In this document: positions 16,045 to 25,152 of the stretch, in pieces
How positions within the stretch are numbered: position 1 is the stretch's first letter
Layout: every line of letters starts with the position of its first letter
Assembly: GCF_000281955.1 (NCBI RefSeq)
Contig: NZ_AKKF01000122.1
Coordinates: forward strand, 124,001 to 188,000
Direction of reading: 5' to 3'
Source of the DNA: Caulobacter sp. AP07
Lineage (GTDB): Bacteria > Pseudomonadota > Alphaproteobacteria > Caulobacterales > Caulobacteraceae
DNA: 64,000 nucleotides
Notes under the pieces: generated by a model
What the model was told of the DNA's origin: nothing
The model's input: only the letters and a program-made list of their open reading frames with translations
Database searches by the model: none
Translations under genes and position numbers: made by a program

Positions 16045-17145
16045 ATGGCCCTTAAAGTCGCCATCGTCGGCCTGCCCAATGTCGGCAAGTCCACCCTGTT
16101 CAACGCCCTGACGCAAACCGCGGCGGCGCAAGCCGCGAACTATCCGTTCTGCACCATCGAGCCGAACACCGGCGAAGTGGCGGTGCCCGAGCCGCGCCTG
16201 GACGCCCTGGCCAGGATCGCCGGCTCCAAGGAGATCATCCCGGCCCGGATCACCTTCGTCGACATCGCCGGCCTGGTGCGCGGCGCCAGCAAGGGCGAGG
16301 GCCTGGGCAACCAGTTCCTGGCCAACATCCGCGACTGCGACGCCGTGGCCTTCGTGGCCCGCTGCTTCGAGGACGGCGACATCGTCCACGTCGAGGGCCG
16401 CATCGACCCGATCAGCGACCTCGACATCATCGAGACCGAGCTGATGCTGGCCGACCTCGAAAGCCTGGAAAAGCGCGTCCCCGCCCTGGAGAAGCGCGCC
16501 AAGGTCGGCGCTGACAAGGAAAGCGCCAACACCCTGCGCCTGGCCAACATCGCCCTGGCCCTGCTGCGCGAAGGCCGCCCGGCCCGCGCCGCCAAGATCG
16601 ACGCCGACGACGAGAAGGCCTGGCACATGCTGCAGCTGCTGACCGCGCTGCCGGCCCTCTATGTCTGCAATGTCGACGAGGGCAGCGCCGACAAGGGCAA
16701 CGGCTATTCCGACCTGGTCGCCGCCCGCGCCGCCCAGGACAACGCCAAGGCCGTGGTGATCTCGGCCCAGATCGAGAGCGAGATCGCCCTGCTGGCGTCC
16801 GACGAGCGCGCCGAGTTCCTGGAGACCCTGGGCCTGGTCGAGCCGGGCCTCAACCGCCTGATCCGCGAGGCCTACAACCTGCTGGGCCTGCAGACCTATT
16901 TCACGGTCGGCCCCAAGGAAGCCCGCGCCTGGACCATCCACGTCGGCGACACCGGCCCGCAGGCGGCCGGCGTCATCCACACCGATTTCGAGAAGGGCTA
17001 CATCCGCGCCGAGACCATCGCCTTCGACGACTTCGTCAAGCTGGGCGGCGAGAACGGCGCCAAGGAAGCCGGCAAGATGCGGGCCGAAGGCAAGGACTAT
17101 GTCGTCAAGGACGGCGACGTGATGCACTTCCGGTTCAACGTCTAG
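16045..17145 (+). CDS. ychF: Redox-regulated ATPase YchF (Obg-like)
   Basis: The 366-residue protein has the P-loop GLPNVGKSTLFNALT, Obg-type G2/G3 (PFCTIEPNTG, DIAGLVRGASKGEGLGNQFL), the G4-like NVDE that gives ATP rather than GTP preference, and a C-terminal TGS domain (TYFTVGPKEARAWTI ... DGDVMHFRFNV). Length equals the family norm of about 363. YchF binds ribosomes and affects stress responses. GAGAGATCC precedes the ATG. The 273-bp upstream gap holds no gene. Confidence 0.97.
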   Translation: MALKVAIVGLPNVGKSTLFNALTQTAAAQAANYPFCTIEPNTGEVAVPEPRLDALARIAGSKEIIPARITFVDIAGLVRGASKGEGLGNQFLANIRDCDAVAFVARCFEDGDIVHVEGRIDPISDLDIIETELMLADLESLEKRVPALEKRAKVGADKESANTLRLANIALALLREGRPARAAKIDADDEKAWHMLQLLTALPALYVCNVDEGSADKGNGYSDLVAARAAQDNAKAVVISAQIESEIALLASDERAEFLETLGLVEPGLNRLIREAYNLLGLQTYFTVGPKEARAWTIHVGDTGPQAAGVIHTDFEKGYIRAETIAFDDFVKLGGENGAKEAGKMRAEGKDYVVKDGDVMHFRFNV

Positions 17146-17149
17146 CGAC

Positions 17150-17686
17150 GTGATCCGCCGCCGCTCCCGCGCTTCCTTCGGAACCGCCCTGGGGGCGGCG
17201 GCGCTGCTGGCGTTCGCCGCGGCCACGCAAGGCCAGGCCGTATCGCCGCCAGCAGCCACGGGCTCCGCCGACCGCATCGTCATCGAGAAGGCGGCGCACC
17301 GGATGACCCTGTTCTCGGGGTCGCGGGCCATCGCCCGCTATCGCGTCTCGCTGGGGCGCGGCGGCCTGGCGCCCAAGGCCCGCGAAGGCGACCGGCGCAC
17401 GCCCGAGGGCGACTACCGCATCACCGGCCGCAATTCCAACAGCGCCTATCACCGGTCGCTGCGCATCGGCTACCCGACCCCGGCCCAGGCCGCCGAGGCC
17501 CGCCGGCGCGGCGTGAAACCCGGCGGCGACATCATGATCCATGGCCTGCCCAATGGTCGCGGCGCATTCGCCAAGCTCTTCGCCGGCCAGGACTGGACCG
17601 ACGGCTGCATCGCCGTCACCGATCCCGAGATGGACGAGATCTGGCGATTGACCCGGGACGGCGCGGCCGTCCACATCGCTCCCTAG
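17150..17686 (+). CDS. L,D-transpeptidase (YkuD-family catalytic domain), exported
   Basis: The 178-residue protein starts at GTG, 4 bp after ychF. An N-terminal signal peptide (RRRSRASFGTALGAAALLAFAAATQGQA) is followed by IVIEKAAHRMTLFSG, GDRRTPEGDYRITGRN, and the catalytic block IMIHGLP ... DWTDGCIAV containing the His-Gly and the nucleophilic Cys. These enzymes form 3-3 peptidoglycan cross-links or attach proteins to peptidoglycan in the periplasm. The compact form with little beyond the catalytic domain is YafK-like. Confidence 0.9.
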   Translation: MIRRRSRASFGTALGAAALLAFAAATQGQAVSPPAATGSADRIVIEKAAHRMTLFSGSRAIARYRVSLGRGGLAPKAREGDRRTPEGDYRITGRNSNSAYHRSLRIGYPTPAQAAEARRRGVKPGGDIMIHGLPNGRGAFAKLFAGQDWTDGCIAVTDPEMDEIWRLTRDGAAVHIAP

Positions 17687-17712
17687 TCACAAGACCCGCA
17701 CAAGGCGCTCCC

Positions 17713-18393
17713 ATGACCGACACCGTGACCCTGACCTCCGCCGTCGACGGCTTCGTCTTCACCGCCGGCCACGCCCAGCCCCAGGGCGCGCGCAAGGGCG
17801 GGATCGTGGTGGTGCAGGAGATCTTCGGCCTCGACCAGTACATCCAGGCCGACATCGCCCGCTGGGCGGCCCTGGGCTTCGAGGTGCTGGCCCCGTCGCT
17901 GTTCGACCGCGCCGTCCCCGGCTACCTCGGCGGCCGCGAGCCGCAGGACTTCCAGACCGGCGTCGCCCACGTCGGGACGGTGGGCCTCGACAAGATGCTG
18001 TCGGACATCCAGGCCTGCATCGACGACCTGGCCCCGCGCGGCCCGGTGTTCGCGGTCGGCTACTGCCTGGGCGGTTCGCTGGTCTGGCTGGCGGCCAGCA
18101 AGCTGAAGGGCCTGGCGGCGGGTTCGGCCTATTACGGCAGCATGATCGCCGCCAACGCCGACCTGCCGCTCAACGCGCCGGTCATCGTTCACCTGGGCCG
18201 CAAGGACGGCCACATCCCGGCCGACGCGGTGAAGGCCAAGCTGGCCGACGCCCATCCCGAGGTTCCCGTCCACATCTACGAGAACAGCGGCCACGGCTTC
18301 AACAACGACGGCCGGCCCGAGTCCGACCTGGACGACGCCAAGCTGGCCCGCGAACGGAGCCTGGCGCTGTTCGCGGCGAACGGCGCGGGATGA
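17713..18393 (+). CDS. Dienelactone hydrolase family protein (first copy)
   Basis: The 226-residue alpha/beta hydrolase shows the DLH triad: Cys in GYCLGGS, Asp in LGRKDGHIP, and His in NSGHGFN. GGIVVVQEIFGLDQYIQ is the typical N-terminal DLH segment. There is no signal peptide, so it is cytoplasmic. It shares architecture with the gene at 19150, and the two flank a secreted Cys-rich protein. The substrate is unknown; nearby genes do not suggest chlorocatechol catabolism. Confidence 0.9.
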   Translation: MTDTVTLTSAVDGFVFTAGHAQPQGARKGGIVVVQEIFGLDQYIQADIARWAALGFEVLAPSLFDRAVPGYLGGREPQDFQTGVAHVGTVGLDKMLSDIQACIDDLAPRGPVFAVGYCLGGSLVWLAASKLKGLAAGSAYYGSMIAANADLPLNAPVIVHLGRKDGHIPADAVKAKLADAHPEVPVHIYENSGHGFNNDGRPESDLDDAKLARERSLALFAANGAG

Positions 18394-18467
18394 CGCCCCC
18401 AGCCTTGCATTGCCGCCGCCACTTCGTGCAACCTCCGGCCTAGTCCATATCCTTGGGGGGTTACACG

Positions 18468-19157
18468 ATGCGGAAGATAATCGGCCTGGCCCTGAGCGCC
18501 GGGATCGCGATGCTGGGCGGGGCCGCGCTGGCGCAGACCGTGCCGCCGCCGCCCGCCGCGCGAGCGGCCATGCAGCAGTACGACCAGATCAAGCTGTATG
18601 AGGCCATGCGTCCGAACGCCCGGCTGGTACCGCGCGAGTCGGGCAATCCGCTTCAGGTCAAGGCCGCCGCCAAGATGGCCGCCGACCTGCGGGCGCCGTG
18701 CGAGGTGGTGGACGCCGCGCCCCTTTCGACCCGGCCGACCAAGTCCCCGGAGTTCGAGATCGTCTGCAAGGACGCCTTGGGCTGGATCATCAGCAAGTCC
18801 GCCGATGGCAAGCCGCAGCTCAACGACTGCCTGGCGCTGGACACCGCAGCCTTCGCGGCGGGCAAGGCGTGGCCCCTGGGCATGGTCTGCTCCTTGCCGG
18901 GCAACGCTGCGCCGGTGGCCGGGCTTCGGCCGATCGCGGCCAAGGTCGCGCCGGGCTGCGCCCTGAGCAACGGGACGTTCCTCGGCGGCGGCGGTCAGCC
19001 GGCGATCCTGCGCTACGAGATCCGCTGCAAGAGCGGCGCGGGCTATATCGTCGACACGCCGGCCCCGGGCTCGGCCGCGCCCCTTTCGTCGCTCACCTGC
19101 GACGAGGCCAAGGCGGCGGGCGTGGCTTGCACCCTCGCCGGCAAGACGCATGGCTGA
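18468..19157 (+). CDS. Secreted Cys-rich protein with two four-Cys modules
   Basis: The 229-residue product has a clear signal peptide ending ALAQ. After an Ala/Pro-rich linker come two modules of the pattern C-x(~18)-(Y/F)E(I/V)xC-x2-(G)xGWI/YIV-x(n)-C-x(n)-C-x-L: PCEVVDAA...FEIVCKDALGWII...DCLAL...MVCSL and GCALSNG...YEIRCKSGAGYIV...TCDEA...ACTL. The same module occurs five times in the protein at 41296. Four Cys per module suggests two disulfides in the periplasm. I do not know a named family. It overlaps the second DLH gene by 8 bp and follows the first by 74 bp. Confidence 0.8.
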   Translation: MRKIIGLALSAGIAMLGGAALAQTVPPPPAARAAMQQYDQIKLYEAMRPNARLVPRESGNPLQVKAAAKMAADLRAPCEVVDAAPLSTRPTKSPEFEIVCKDALGWIISKSADGKPQLNDCLALDTAAFAAGKAWPLGMVCSLPGNAAPVAGLRPIAAKVAPGCALSNGTFLGGGGQPAILRYEIRCKSGAGYIVDTPAPGSAAPLSSLTCDEAKAAGVACTLAGKTHG

Positions 19158-19854
19158 GGCGGGCGAGCGCGTCACCCTGACGGCGGCCGACGGCTCGCCC
19201 GTTGCCGCCTACCACGCCACGCCCGGCGACGCCCGGCGCGGGGGGCTGGTGATCCTGCACGCCATCTGGGGCGTCACGCCCCACATCCGGGCCCTGTCCG
19301 ACGGCCTGGCCGACCAGGGTTACGAGGTGATCGCCCCCAGCCTGCTGGACGACGCCGAGACCCCCTTCCCCGAGGTCGACGTCGATCCGCCTGGGCTGGA
19401 CGCCCGCATGGCCCTGGGCGAGGCCGGCGGCTGGGGCGTCGCGGCCCTGCCGCGCGTCCAGGCGGCGATCGACGCCCTGGCCGGCCCCGACGGGCTTGGG
19501 GGCCCGGTGTTCGCCATGGGCTTCTGCTTCGGCGGCACGACGGCCTGGCTGGCGGCCGGCCGGTGCGAGGGCCTGAAGGCCGTGTCGTGCTTCTACGGCG
19601 GCGACATCGTCCGCTATGTCGACGACACGCCGAAGGTCCCGACCATCCTGCATTTCGGCAAGACCGACCCGCTGATCCCGCCCGCCGACGTGGCGGCCAT
19701 CACCGCGGCCCACCCCGACCTGCCGGTCTGGCTGTACGAGGCCGGCCACGCCTTCGTCGCCCCGAACGGCCACCACCCCGACAGCGCCAGGCTGGCGATG
19801 CTGCGGACGTTGCAGCTGTTCCAGCGGGCGGGGGGATCGAAGGGCGAGGTCTAG
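19150..19854 (+). CDS. Dienelactone hydrolase family protein (second copy)
   Basis: The 234-residue product is a DLH-type alpha/beta hydrolase with Cys in GFCFGGT, Asp in FGKTDPLIP, and His in YEAGHAFV. GGLVILHAIWGVTPHIR corresponds to the conserved N-terminal segment, with Ile-Trp where Ile-Phe is usual. It is encoded 8 bp into the end of the Cys-rich gene, so the two are probably co-translated although one is exported and the other is cytoplasmic. The substrate is unknown. Confidence 0.9.
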   Translation: MAEAGERVTLTAADGSPVAAYHATPGDARRGGLVILHAIWGVTPHIRALSDGLADQGYEVIAPSLLDDAETPFPEVDVDPPGLDARMALGEAGGWGVAALPRVQAAIDALAGPDGLGGPVFAMGFCFGGTTAWLAAGRCEGLKAVSCFYGGDIVRYVDDTPKVPTILHFGKTDPLIPPADVAAITAAHPDLPVWLYEAGHAFVAPNGHHPDSARLAMLRTLQLFQRAGGSKGEV

Positions 19855-19939
19855 GCGGGATCGACCGGCGCTTGCCCGTCACGCCGCTTGGCTCGATAGT
19901 CCGCGCTCCGGCCGACGGGGCCCGCCAAGAAGGACGACG

Positions 19940-20554
19940 ATGGACAGCGCGAAGATCGGACGTCGAAGCCTGCTGGGAGCCGCCGGGCTGCTGGTGGCCA
20001 GCCCCCTTCCCGCCTGGGCGGCGGCGCGAAAGCCCCGGGTGGTGATCCAGACCGACCATGGCGCGATCGTCGTGGAGCTGGAGTCCGAGAAGGCCCCGAT
20101 CACCTCGGCCAATTTCCTGCGCTATGTCGACGCCCGCAAATATGACGGCGGCACGTTCTATCGCGCCTCGCGCACCAAGGGCGTCAAGGGCGCCGGCTCG
20201 ATCCAGGGCGGCCCTCCCGTGCGGGTCCGGCGCTTCGCCCCGATCGCCCACGAAAGCACCCGGATGACCGGGCTGAAGCACCGGGCCGGGACGATCTCGG
20301 TCGCCCGCAACGCCCCGGGCACGGCGACGGCGGATTTCTTCATCTGCGCCAGCCCAGCCCCCTATCTGGACGCCCACCCCGGCGCGCCCGGCGACAACCA
20401 GGGCTTCGCGGCCTTCGGGACCGTGGTCGAGGGCATGGCTGTGGTGAAGACGATCCTCGCCCTGCGATCGGACGGTCCGGCGCCGTTCCCGGTGATGAAG
20501 GGCCAGATCCTGAACCCGCCGGTCCAGATCCTCGGCATGAAGCGCCAGGCCTGA
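19940..20554 (+). CDS. Cyclophilin-type peptidyl-prolyl isomerase with Tat signal
   Basis: The 204-residue protein starts MDSAKIGRRSLLGAAGLLVA ... AWAA, a twin-arginine signal. The cyclophilin fold follows: VVIQTDHGAIVVELESEKAP, NFLRYVDARKYDGGTFYR, FFICASPAPYLD, and GFAAFGTVVEGMAVV. The family's G-G-(D/E)-F motif region is replaced by GAGSIQGGPP, so activity may be altered. It is periplasmic. AAGGACG lies before the ATG. Confidence 0.9.
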   Translation: MDSAKIGRRSLLGAAGLLVASPLPAWAAARKPRVVIQTDHGAIVVELESEKAPITSANFLRYVDARKYDGGTFYRASRTKGVKGAGSIQGGPPVRVRRFAPIAHESTRMTGLKHRAGTISVARNAPGTATADFFICASPAPYLDAHPGAPGDNQGFAAFGTVVEGMAVVKTILALRSDGPAPFPVMKGQILNPPVQILGMKRQA

Positions 20555-20636
20555 GACGCCCACGGCGGCCGCGCCCGTCCGACCCGCCTTGCGCTCCGGA
20601 AAAATTCCCGCCTAGGTATAGCCGACACGGACGGGG

Positions 20637-21329
20637 ATGACGCGTATGACCGAGACGGGATCGAAGGCCTGGACGGCGCTGGGCGAGGGTCCCGCGTCCG
20701 ACCAACTCCTCCCCCATGTCGACCGGCCTCCTTGGCCCGAGGTGACGGACGAGACGCTTCGCTATGGCTTCGTCAGCTATACGCCGGCCGCCGCCCCGAG
20801 CGCCTTCTTCGCCGCGCTGGTCGCCGCCCGATCCCGGAGGGATCAGGCCCAGGCCGAGGCGCTGAAGTTCGTCGAGGGCCAGGAGCCCTATGCGGGCGCG
20901 TTCGTCGCCCGGCTGGGCGACCTTGCGGGACCGGTCCGCGACTTTCCGCGGGTGGCCGCCGCCCTGCAAGCCGACGCGGTCAAGCCCGCGAGCTGGCTGA
21001 AGGCGGTCAAGGTCGACCTGGACGCCCTGCTGGCGCGCCATGGCGGCGAACCCGGATACTTCGCCAGTCCCGGCTATCGCGAGGCCATCGACCGGATCTG
21101 GCAGAGCTATTTCGCGCTGGTGGTGCTGCCGGGCTACGACCAGGCCCTGTTGGCGGACCTGGCGCGGAGCCTGTGGCTGGCGCACCTCGTCGACCTGGCC
21201 GTGGCGCCTGGCGCCTCCACGTCCAAGGGCGTGACCGTCCTCGACCTGACCCCAGGGCAGGTCACCCAGTTGGCCAACGCGACCATCGTCCTGCCCAGCG
21301 CGGTCTTTCCCCTGTCGCCGTCCCGCTGA
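20637..21329 (+). CDS. Hypothetical protein
   Basis: The 230-residue product has no signal peptide or membrane span. Visible features are Ala-rich helices (AAAPSAFFAALVAARSRRDQ, YFALVVLPGYDQALLADLAR). I recognise no family. The ATG at 20637 or 20646 (MTETGSKAW) could be the start. It is monocistronic by position, 82 bp after the cyclophilin gene and convergent with the lipoprotein gene at 21435-22013. Codon use matches its neighbours. Confidence 0.6.
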   Translation: MTRMTETGSKAWTALGEGPASDQLLPHVDRPPWPEVTDETLRYGFVSYTPAAAPSAFFAALVAARSRRDQAQAEALKFVEGQEPYAGAFVARLGDLAGPVRDFPRVAAALQADAVKPASWLKAVKVDLDALLARHGGEPGYFASPGYREAIDRIWQSYFALVVLPGYDQALLADLARSLWLAHLVDLAVAPGASTSKGVTVLDLTPGQVTQLANATIVLPSAVFPLSPSR

Positions 21330-21434
21330 TCAACGATCTCGAGCTCTCGCCGCGCGACGGCGGCGAGGAACAGGCCGGGGCCACTTGGGAGGTGGTCGCG
21401 CCGGCCGCGATGCCGGCGCCGGACGACGCGCCCG

Positions 21435-22013
21435 CTAGTTCGGCGTGATCGCCCCCGCCGCCGGCCAGGGGCTGTCACCGACCCGCTTCAGGGTCATCTC
21501 GAAGAACGCCATCGGCGGCTGGCCCTCGACCACGCGCTCGCCGACCTCGTGCCAGACGCCGTCCTGGGCGGTGATCGTGTAGCGGATCGTCGCCGGGCCG
21601 GCCGGGATGGTCCAGACCGCCCCCGTGGGGGTCAGGGTCATCGGGAAGTCGCCGACCTGGCCCATGGCGTAGGAGCGCATGCTGTAGGCGGCCTTGTCGG
21701 GATCGTAGGAGATGATCCCCAGGGCGTTGAAGCCGGTCGAGCCGTCGGCCCTGTAGCTGCGCCCCTCGACCACGTGCACCGCGCCGTCCAGCAGCGGACC
21801 GCTGCGTTCGGTCTGGATGACCTCGATCTTGCGGCCGCCGGGACCGGTGGTCACGGCCGGGCCGCGCCAGACGCCGTCCATCCAGGCCAGGGCCTTCATC
21901 GCCGCCTTCTGCTGGGCGATCCGCGCCGTCGGGTCCGGCGGGCTCTGGGCCAGGACCGAACCGGCGCAGGAGGTCAGGGTCAGGGTGAGCGCGATCACGG
22001 ACAACGGACGCAT
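21435..22013 (-). CDS. Putative lipoprotein, DUF1579-like
   Basis: The 192-residue product has a lipobox (TLTLTSCAGS) after MRPLSVIAL; cleavage before Cys16 would give a lipid-anchored protein. The rest is rich in beta strands: LAWMDGVWRGPAV, ERSGPLLDGAVHVVEGRSY, and GFNALGIISYDPDKAAYSMRSY. This is the pattern of DUF1579/lipocalin-like proteins that begin with a 'xFLxGxW' motif. The ligand is unknown. It is divergent from the retropepsin-like gene across a 134-bp gap. Confidence 0.75.
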   Translation of the reverse strand: MRPLSVIALTLTLTSCAGSVLAQSPPDPTARIAQQKAAMKALAWMDGVWRGPAVTTGPGGRKIEVIQTERSGPLLDGAVHVVEGRSYRADGSTGFNALGIISYDPDKAAYSMRSYAMGQVGDFPMTLTPTGAVWTIPAGPATIRYTITAQDGVWHEVGERVVEGQPPMAFFEMTLKRVGDSPWPAAGAITPN

Positions 22014-22147
22014 GGGATGCCTCGGCGGAAGGTTGGCGTTGAATTCAGATAACTCTGCAATACAGAGACCTCTGAGTCAAACGTCGTTCTGCGAAACCGT
22101 CGCCGGGATGGGTCGCCCGGCGGCGAAACCTTGGCTAGGATCGCGCC

Positions 22148-22930
22148 ATGCGTCGCCCCGTCCCCCTGCTGGCCCTGAGTCTCCTGGCGGCCAGCGGCGG
22201 ACCCGCCCTGGCCGGGCAGACCGCCTGCTGGTTCGAGAACGGCGCCGTGGTCGTCCCCGCCGCGATCGGCGAGGTGGCCGGCGACTATGTGCTGGACCTG
22301 TCGGCGCCCCACACCCTGCTGCACGAAACCGCCGCCCAGCGCGCGGGCTTCGCGGAGACGTCCCTGTCCCTGCCGGTGCGGCTGGCCGGCCAGCGGACGG
22401 CGGCGGCGCCGGTGGCGGTCCAGGACCTCGACTATCGCGGCGTCGGCTTCGTCACGCCGATCGCCGGGGTGATCGGGGCCGATATCCTCGACCGCTATGT
22501 GGTGACCCTGGACTTCGCGCCGTGCCGCCTGACCCTGGAACCGCTCAAGCGGCGCGGGGAGCCGCCGCCCGGGGCCCTGGCGGTCGCCATGGTCGGCGGC
22601 GTGCCGACCGTGCTGGCGGCGGCCTCCAACGGCCTGAGGGGCGTCTCCGGCCCCTTCGCCCTCGACACGGCCTCCCGGGGCGGCGTCCGGGCCCGCGGGG
22701 CGGCCGACGCGCCGCGGCAAAAGCCGGCCGGAACCCTGCGGGGACTGTCGCTGGACGGCGTCCTGCGCCAGGACGTCCCGGCCGTGGTGGCGGGCGCCCT
22801 GCCGGACGGGGTGGTGGGGGCGATCGGCGTCGAGGTGCTGGCCGCCTACCGCCTGAGGCTCGACCCCGAGGCGCTGCGCCTGTGGCTGACGCCGCAAGAA
22901 AAAGGGCCCGGCGTTTCCGCCGGGCCCTGA
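22148..22930 (+). CDS. Exported two-lobed retropepsin-like protein
   Basis: The 260-residue protein has a signal peptide (LLALSLLAASGGPALAG). Lobe 1 reads VAGDYVLDLSAPHTLLHETAAQRAGF ... GVIGADILDRYVVTLDFAPCRLTL; lobe 2 reads GPFALDTASRGGVRA ... GAIGVEVLAAYRLRLDPEALRLWL. Both follow the retropepsin plan of a D(T/S)G loop, then a G-x-(L/I)-G-x-x-x-L-x-x-Y stretch and a final strand. The catalytic loop is DLSA in lobe 1 and DTAS in lobe 2, so both Asp are kept but DTG is altered. Fused lobes would give a pepsin-like monomer. Its stop codon lies inside a terminator. Confidence 0.7.
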   Translation: MRRPVPLLALSLLAASGGPALAGQTACWFENGAVVVPAAIGEVAGDYVLDLSAPHTLLHETAAQRAGFAETSLSLPVRLAGQRTAAAPVAVQDLDYRGVGFVTPIAGVIGADILDRYVVTLDFAPCRLTLEPLKRRGEPPPGALAVAMVGGVPTVLAAASNGLRGVSGPFALDTASRGGVRARGAADAPRQKPAGTLRGLSLDGVLRQDVPAVVAGALPDGVVGAIGVEVLAAYRLRLDPEALRLWLTPQEKGPGVSAGP

Positions 22931-22937
22931 TCTTTTC
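22904..22937. terminator. Bidirectional intrinsic terminator
   Basis: A 10-bp perfect stem GGGCCCGGCG / CGCCGGGCCC (22904-22913, 22918-22927) has a TTTC loop, with AAGAAAAA on the left and TGATCTTTT on the right. It serves both the converging retropepsin-like gene, whose stop it contains, and petC. Confidence 0.85.
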
Positions 22938-22952
22938 CGCGGGTCGAACCGA

Positions 22953-23822
22953 TCAGTGGGACTCGTTCTTCCAGACCTTGCGGTAGCTGACATAGAGCAG
23001 GCCCGAGAACAGCAGCAGGTACAGGATCACGGCGAAGCCGGTCTGCTTGCGTTCGTCCATCTTCGGCTCGGCGGCCCACATCAGGAAGGCCGAAACGTCC
23101 TTGGCCTGCTGGTCCAGCGTCGACGGCGTGCCGTCGTCGAAGGTCACCTGGCCGGCCTTGAGCGGCGGGGCCATGGCGATGAAGCCGCCCGGGGGCACGT
23201 GCTTGTGGTCGCCCGACCAGTAGGAGGTCAGGTCGCCCGGCATGTACGGGTTGTAGTGCTGGCCGGGGCCGATCTTCAGGCCGGCCGGCGCGTCCTTGTA
23301 GCCCGTCACGATCGAATAGATGTGGCGGGGGCCTTCCTCGCGGGCCTTGGCCAGCAGCGACATGTCCGGCGGCAGGGCCCCGCCGTTGCTGGCGCGGGCC
23401 GCGGCCTCGTTCGGGAACGGCGAGACGAAGCGGTCGGCCGGGGTGGCCGGACGCTTGATCGGGTCACCGGTCTCGCTGTCAATATCGGCGACCTCGTAGT
23501 CCTTGGCGATCGCCTTGACGTACGGGTTGTCGTTCGAGGTCTTGCCGTGCTTGGCCGAGTATTTCTCGTCGTAGAACGGACCGCCCTTGTCGCCGAGGTT
23601 GCGGAAGCTGACCAGGCTCATCGCGTGGCAGGCCGAGCAGACCTCGCGATAGACCTTGTAGCCGCGCTGCAGCTGGGCCTGGTCGAACTTGCCGAACGGG
23701 CCGTCGAAGGACCACTTGACCTCCTTGGCCGGCAGCGGGTGACCGCTGGCCAGGGCCGGTCCGGCGACGCCGGCCGTCAGGAGACCCGCGACCGCTGCGA
23801 TGACGGAGAGTTTGCGCAGCAT
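22953..23822 (-). CDS. petC: Cytochrome c1 of the bc1 complex
   Basis: The 289-residue protein has a signal peptide (ending ALA), the haem c motif CSACH at residues 62-66, the Met-ligand region IAMAPPL, and a C-terminal membrane anchor (AVILYLLLFSGLLYVSYRKVW). It passes electrons from the Rieske centre to soluble or membrane cytochrome c in the periplasm. It is the third gene of petABC, 5 bp after petB. Confidence 0.97.
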   Translation of the reverse strand: MLRKLSVIAAVAGLLTAGVAGPALASGHPLPAKEVKWSFDGPFGKFDQAQLQRGYKVYREVCSACHAMSLVSFRNLGDKGGPFYDEKYSAKHGKTSNDNPYVKAIAKDYEVADIDSETGDPIKRPATPADRFVSPFPNEAAARASNGGALPPDMSLLAKAREEGPRHIYSIVTGYKDAPAGLKIGPGQHYNPYMPGDLTSYWSGDHKHVPPGGFIAMAPPLKAGQVTFDDGTPSTLDQQAKDVSAFLMWAAEPKMDERKQTGFAVILYLLLFSGLLYVSYRKVWKNESH

Positions 23823-23827
23823 CGAGA

Positions 23828-25147
23828 TCAGCCCTTCATTTCAGGCGCGGCGGTCGCTTCGGCCGGAACGGTGGCCGGATGCGACAGGGCGGGAGAGGCG
23901 ATGGAGTCCGGCACCGGCAGGGTCTTTTCGGTCAGGCCCAGCACCGGCAGGATCACCAGGAAGAAAGCGAAATAGTAGAGCGCGGCCAGGCGCGACAGCC
24001 AGACGAAGCTGTTCAGGTCGGCGTCGCCGGCGTTGAACGTCGTCAGGCCGGGGATGACCGGGTCGGCCGGCAGCTTGGCGCCGCACAGGCCCAGGATGCA
24101 GCACGCCACCACGAAGATGAAGAAGTGCACCTTGGCGGTCGGGCGGTAGCGCATCGAGCGCACCTTGGAGGTGTCCAGCCACGGCAGGGCGAACAGGCAG
24201 GCGATGGCGCCGAACATGGCCAGCACGCCCATCAGCTTGTCCGGCACGGCGCGCAGGATCGCGTAGAACGGCAGGAAGTACCATTCCGGAACGATGTGCG
24301 ACGGCGTCACCAGCGGGTTGGCCGGGATGTAGTTGTCGGCGTGGCCCAGGGCGTTGGGCATGAAGAAGACGAACCAGGCGAAGAGGATCAGGAAGACGCT
24401 CATCGCGAAGCCGTCCTTCACCGTCGCGTACGGGGTGAAGGGCAGGACGTCGGCCTTCGACTTGGGCTCGACGCCGGTCGGGTTGTTCTGGCCGACCACG
24501 TGCAGGGCCCAGATGTGCAGGATCACCACGCCGGCGATCATGAAGGGCAGCAGGTAGTGCAGCGAGAAGAAGCGGTTCAGGGTCGGGCTGTCGACGGCGA
24601 AACCGCCCCACAGCCAGGTGGTGATGGCCGGACCGACGACCGGCAGGGCCCCGAACAGGTTGGTGATCACGACCGCGCCGTGGAAGCTCATCTGGCCCCA
24701 GGGCAGCACGTAGCCCATGAAGGCGGTGGCCATCATCAGCAGGTAGATCACGCAGCCCAGGATCCACAGCACTTCGCGCGGGGCCTTGTAGGACCCGTAA
24801 TAGAGGCCGCGGAGCATGTGCACATAGACGGCGATGAAGAACATCGACGCCCCGTTGGCGTGCATGTAGCGGATCAGCCAGCCGTAGTTCACGTCGCGCA
24901 TGATGTGCTCGACGGAGGCGAAGGCGTGGTCCGCGCCGGGGTTGTAGTGCATCACCAGGATGATGCCGGTGATCAACTGGGCGGCCAGGCACAGCGACAG
25001 GATGCCGCCGAAGGTCCACCAGTAGTTCAGGTTCCGCGGCGTGGGGTAGTCGACGAAGCTGTCGTAGCCCAGGCGCACGATCGGCAGACGAGCGTCGAGC
25101 CAGCGCTCGATACCGGTCTTGGGTTCGTAGGTCGAATGTCCGCTCAT
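23828..25147 (-). CDS. petB: Cytochrome b of the bc1 complex
   Basis: The 439-residue product has the alphaproteobacterial fused cytochrome b form: haem-ligating His pairs in transmembrane helices B and D ([39 protein letters not shown]) and the Qo-site motif [13 protein letters not shown]. Eight transmembrane helices are expected. The start ATG is 5 bp after petA; an upstream open frame is only read-through of petA sequence. Confidence 0.97.
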   Translation of the reverse strand: MSGHSTYEPKTGIERWLDARLPIVRLGYDSFVDYPTPRNLNYWWTFGGILSLCLAAQLITGIILVMHYNPGADHAFASVEHIMRDVNYGWLIRYMHANGASMFFIAVYVHMLRGLYYGSYKAPREVLWILGCVIYLLMMATAFMGYVLPWGQMSFHGAVVITNLFGALPVVGPAITTWLWGGFAVDSPTLNRFFSLHYLLPFMIAGVVILHIWALHVVGQNNPTGVEPKSKADVLPFTPYATVKDGFAMSVFLILFAWFVFFMPNALGHADNYIPANPLVTPSHIVPEWYFLPFYAILRAVPDKLMGVLAMFGAIACLFALPWLDTSKVRSMRYRPTAKVHFFIFVVACCILGLCGAKLPADPVIPGLTTFNAGDADLNSFVWLSRLAALYYFAFFLVILPVLGLTEKTLPVPDSIASPALSHPATVPAEATAAPEMKG

Positions 25148-25152
25148 CTCTC

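Noticed and set aside
15868-17331. Minus-strand frame of 487 residues opposite ychF
   Set aside because: Antisense shadow of a certain housekeeping gene.
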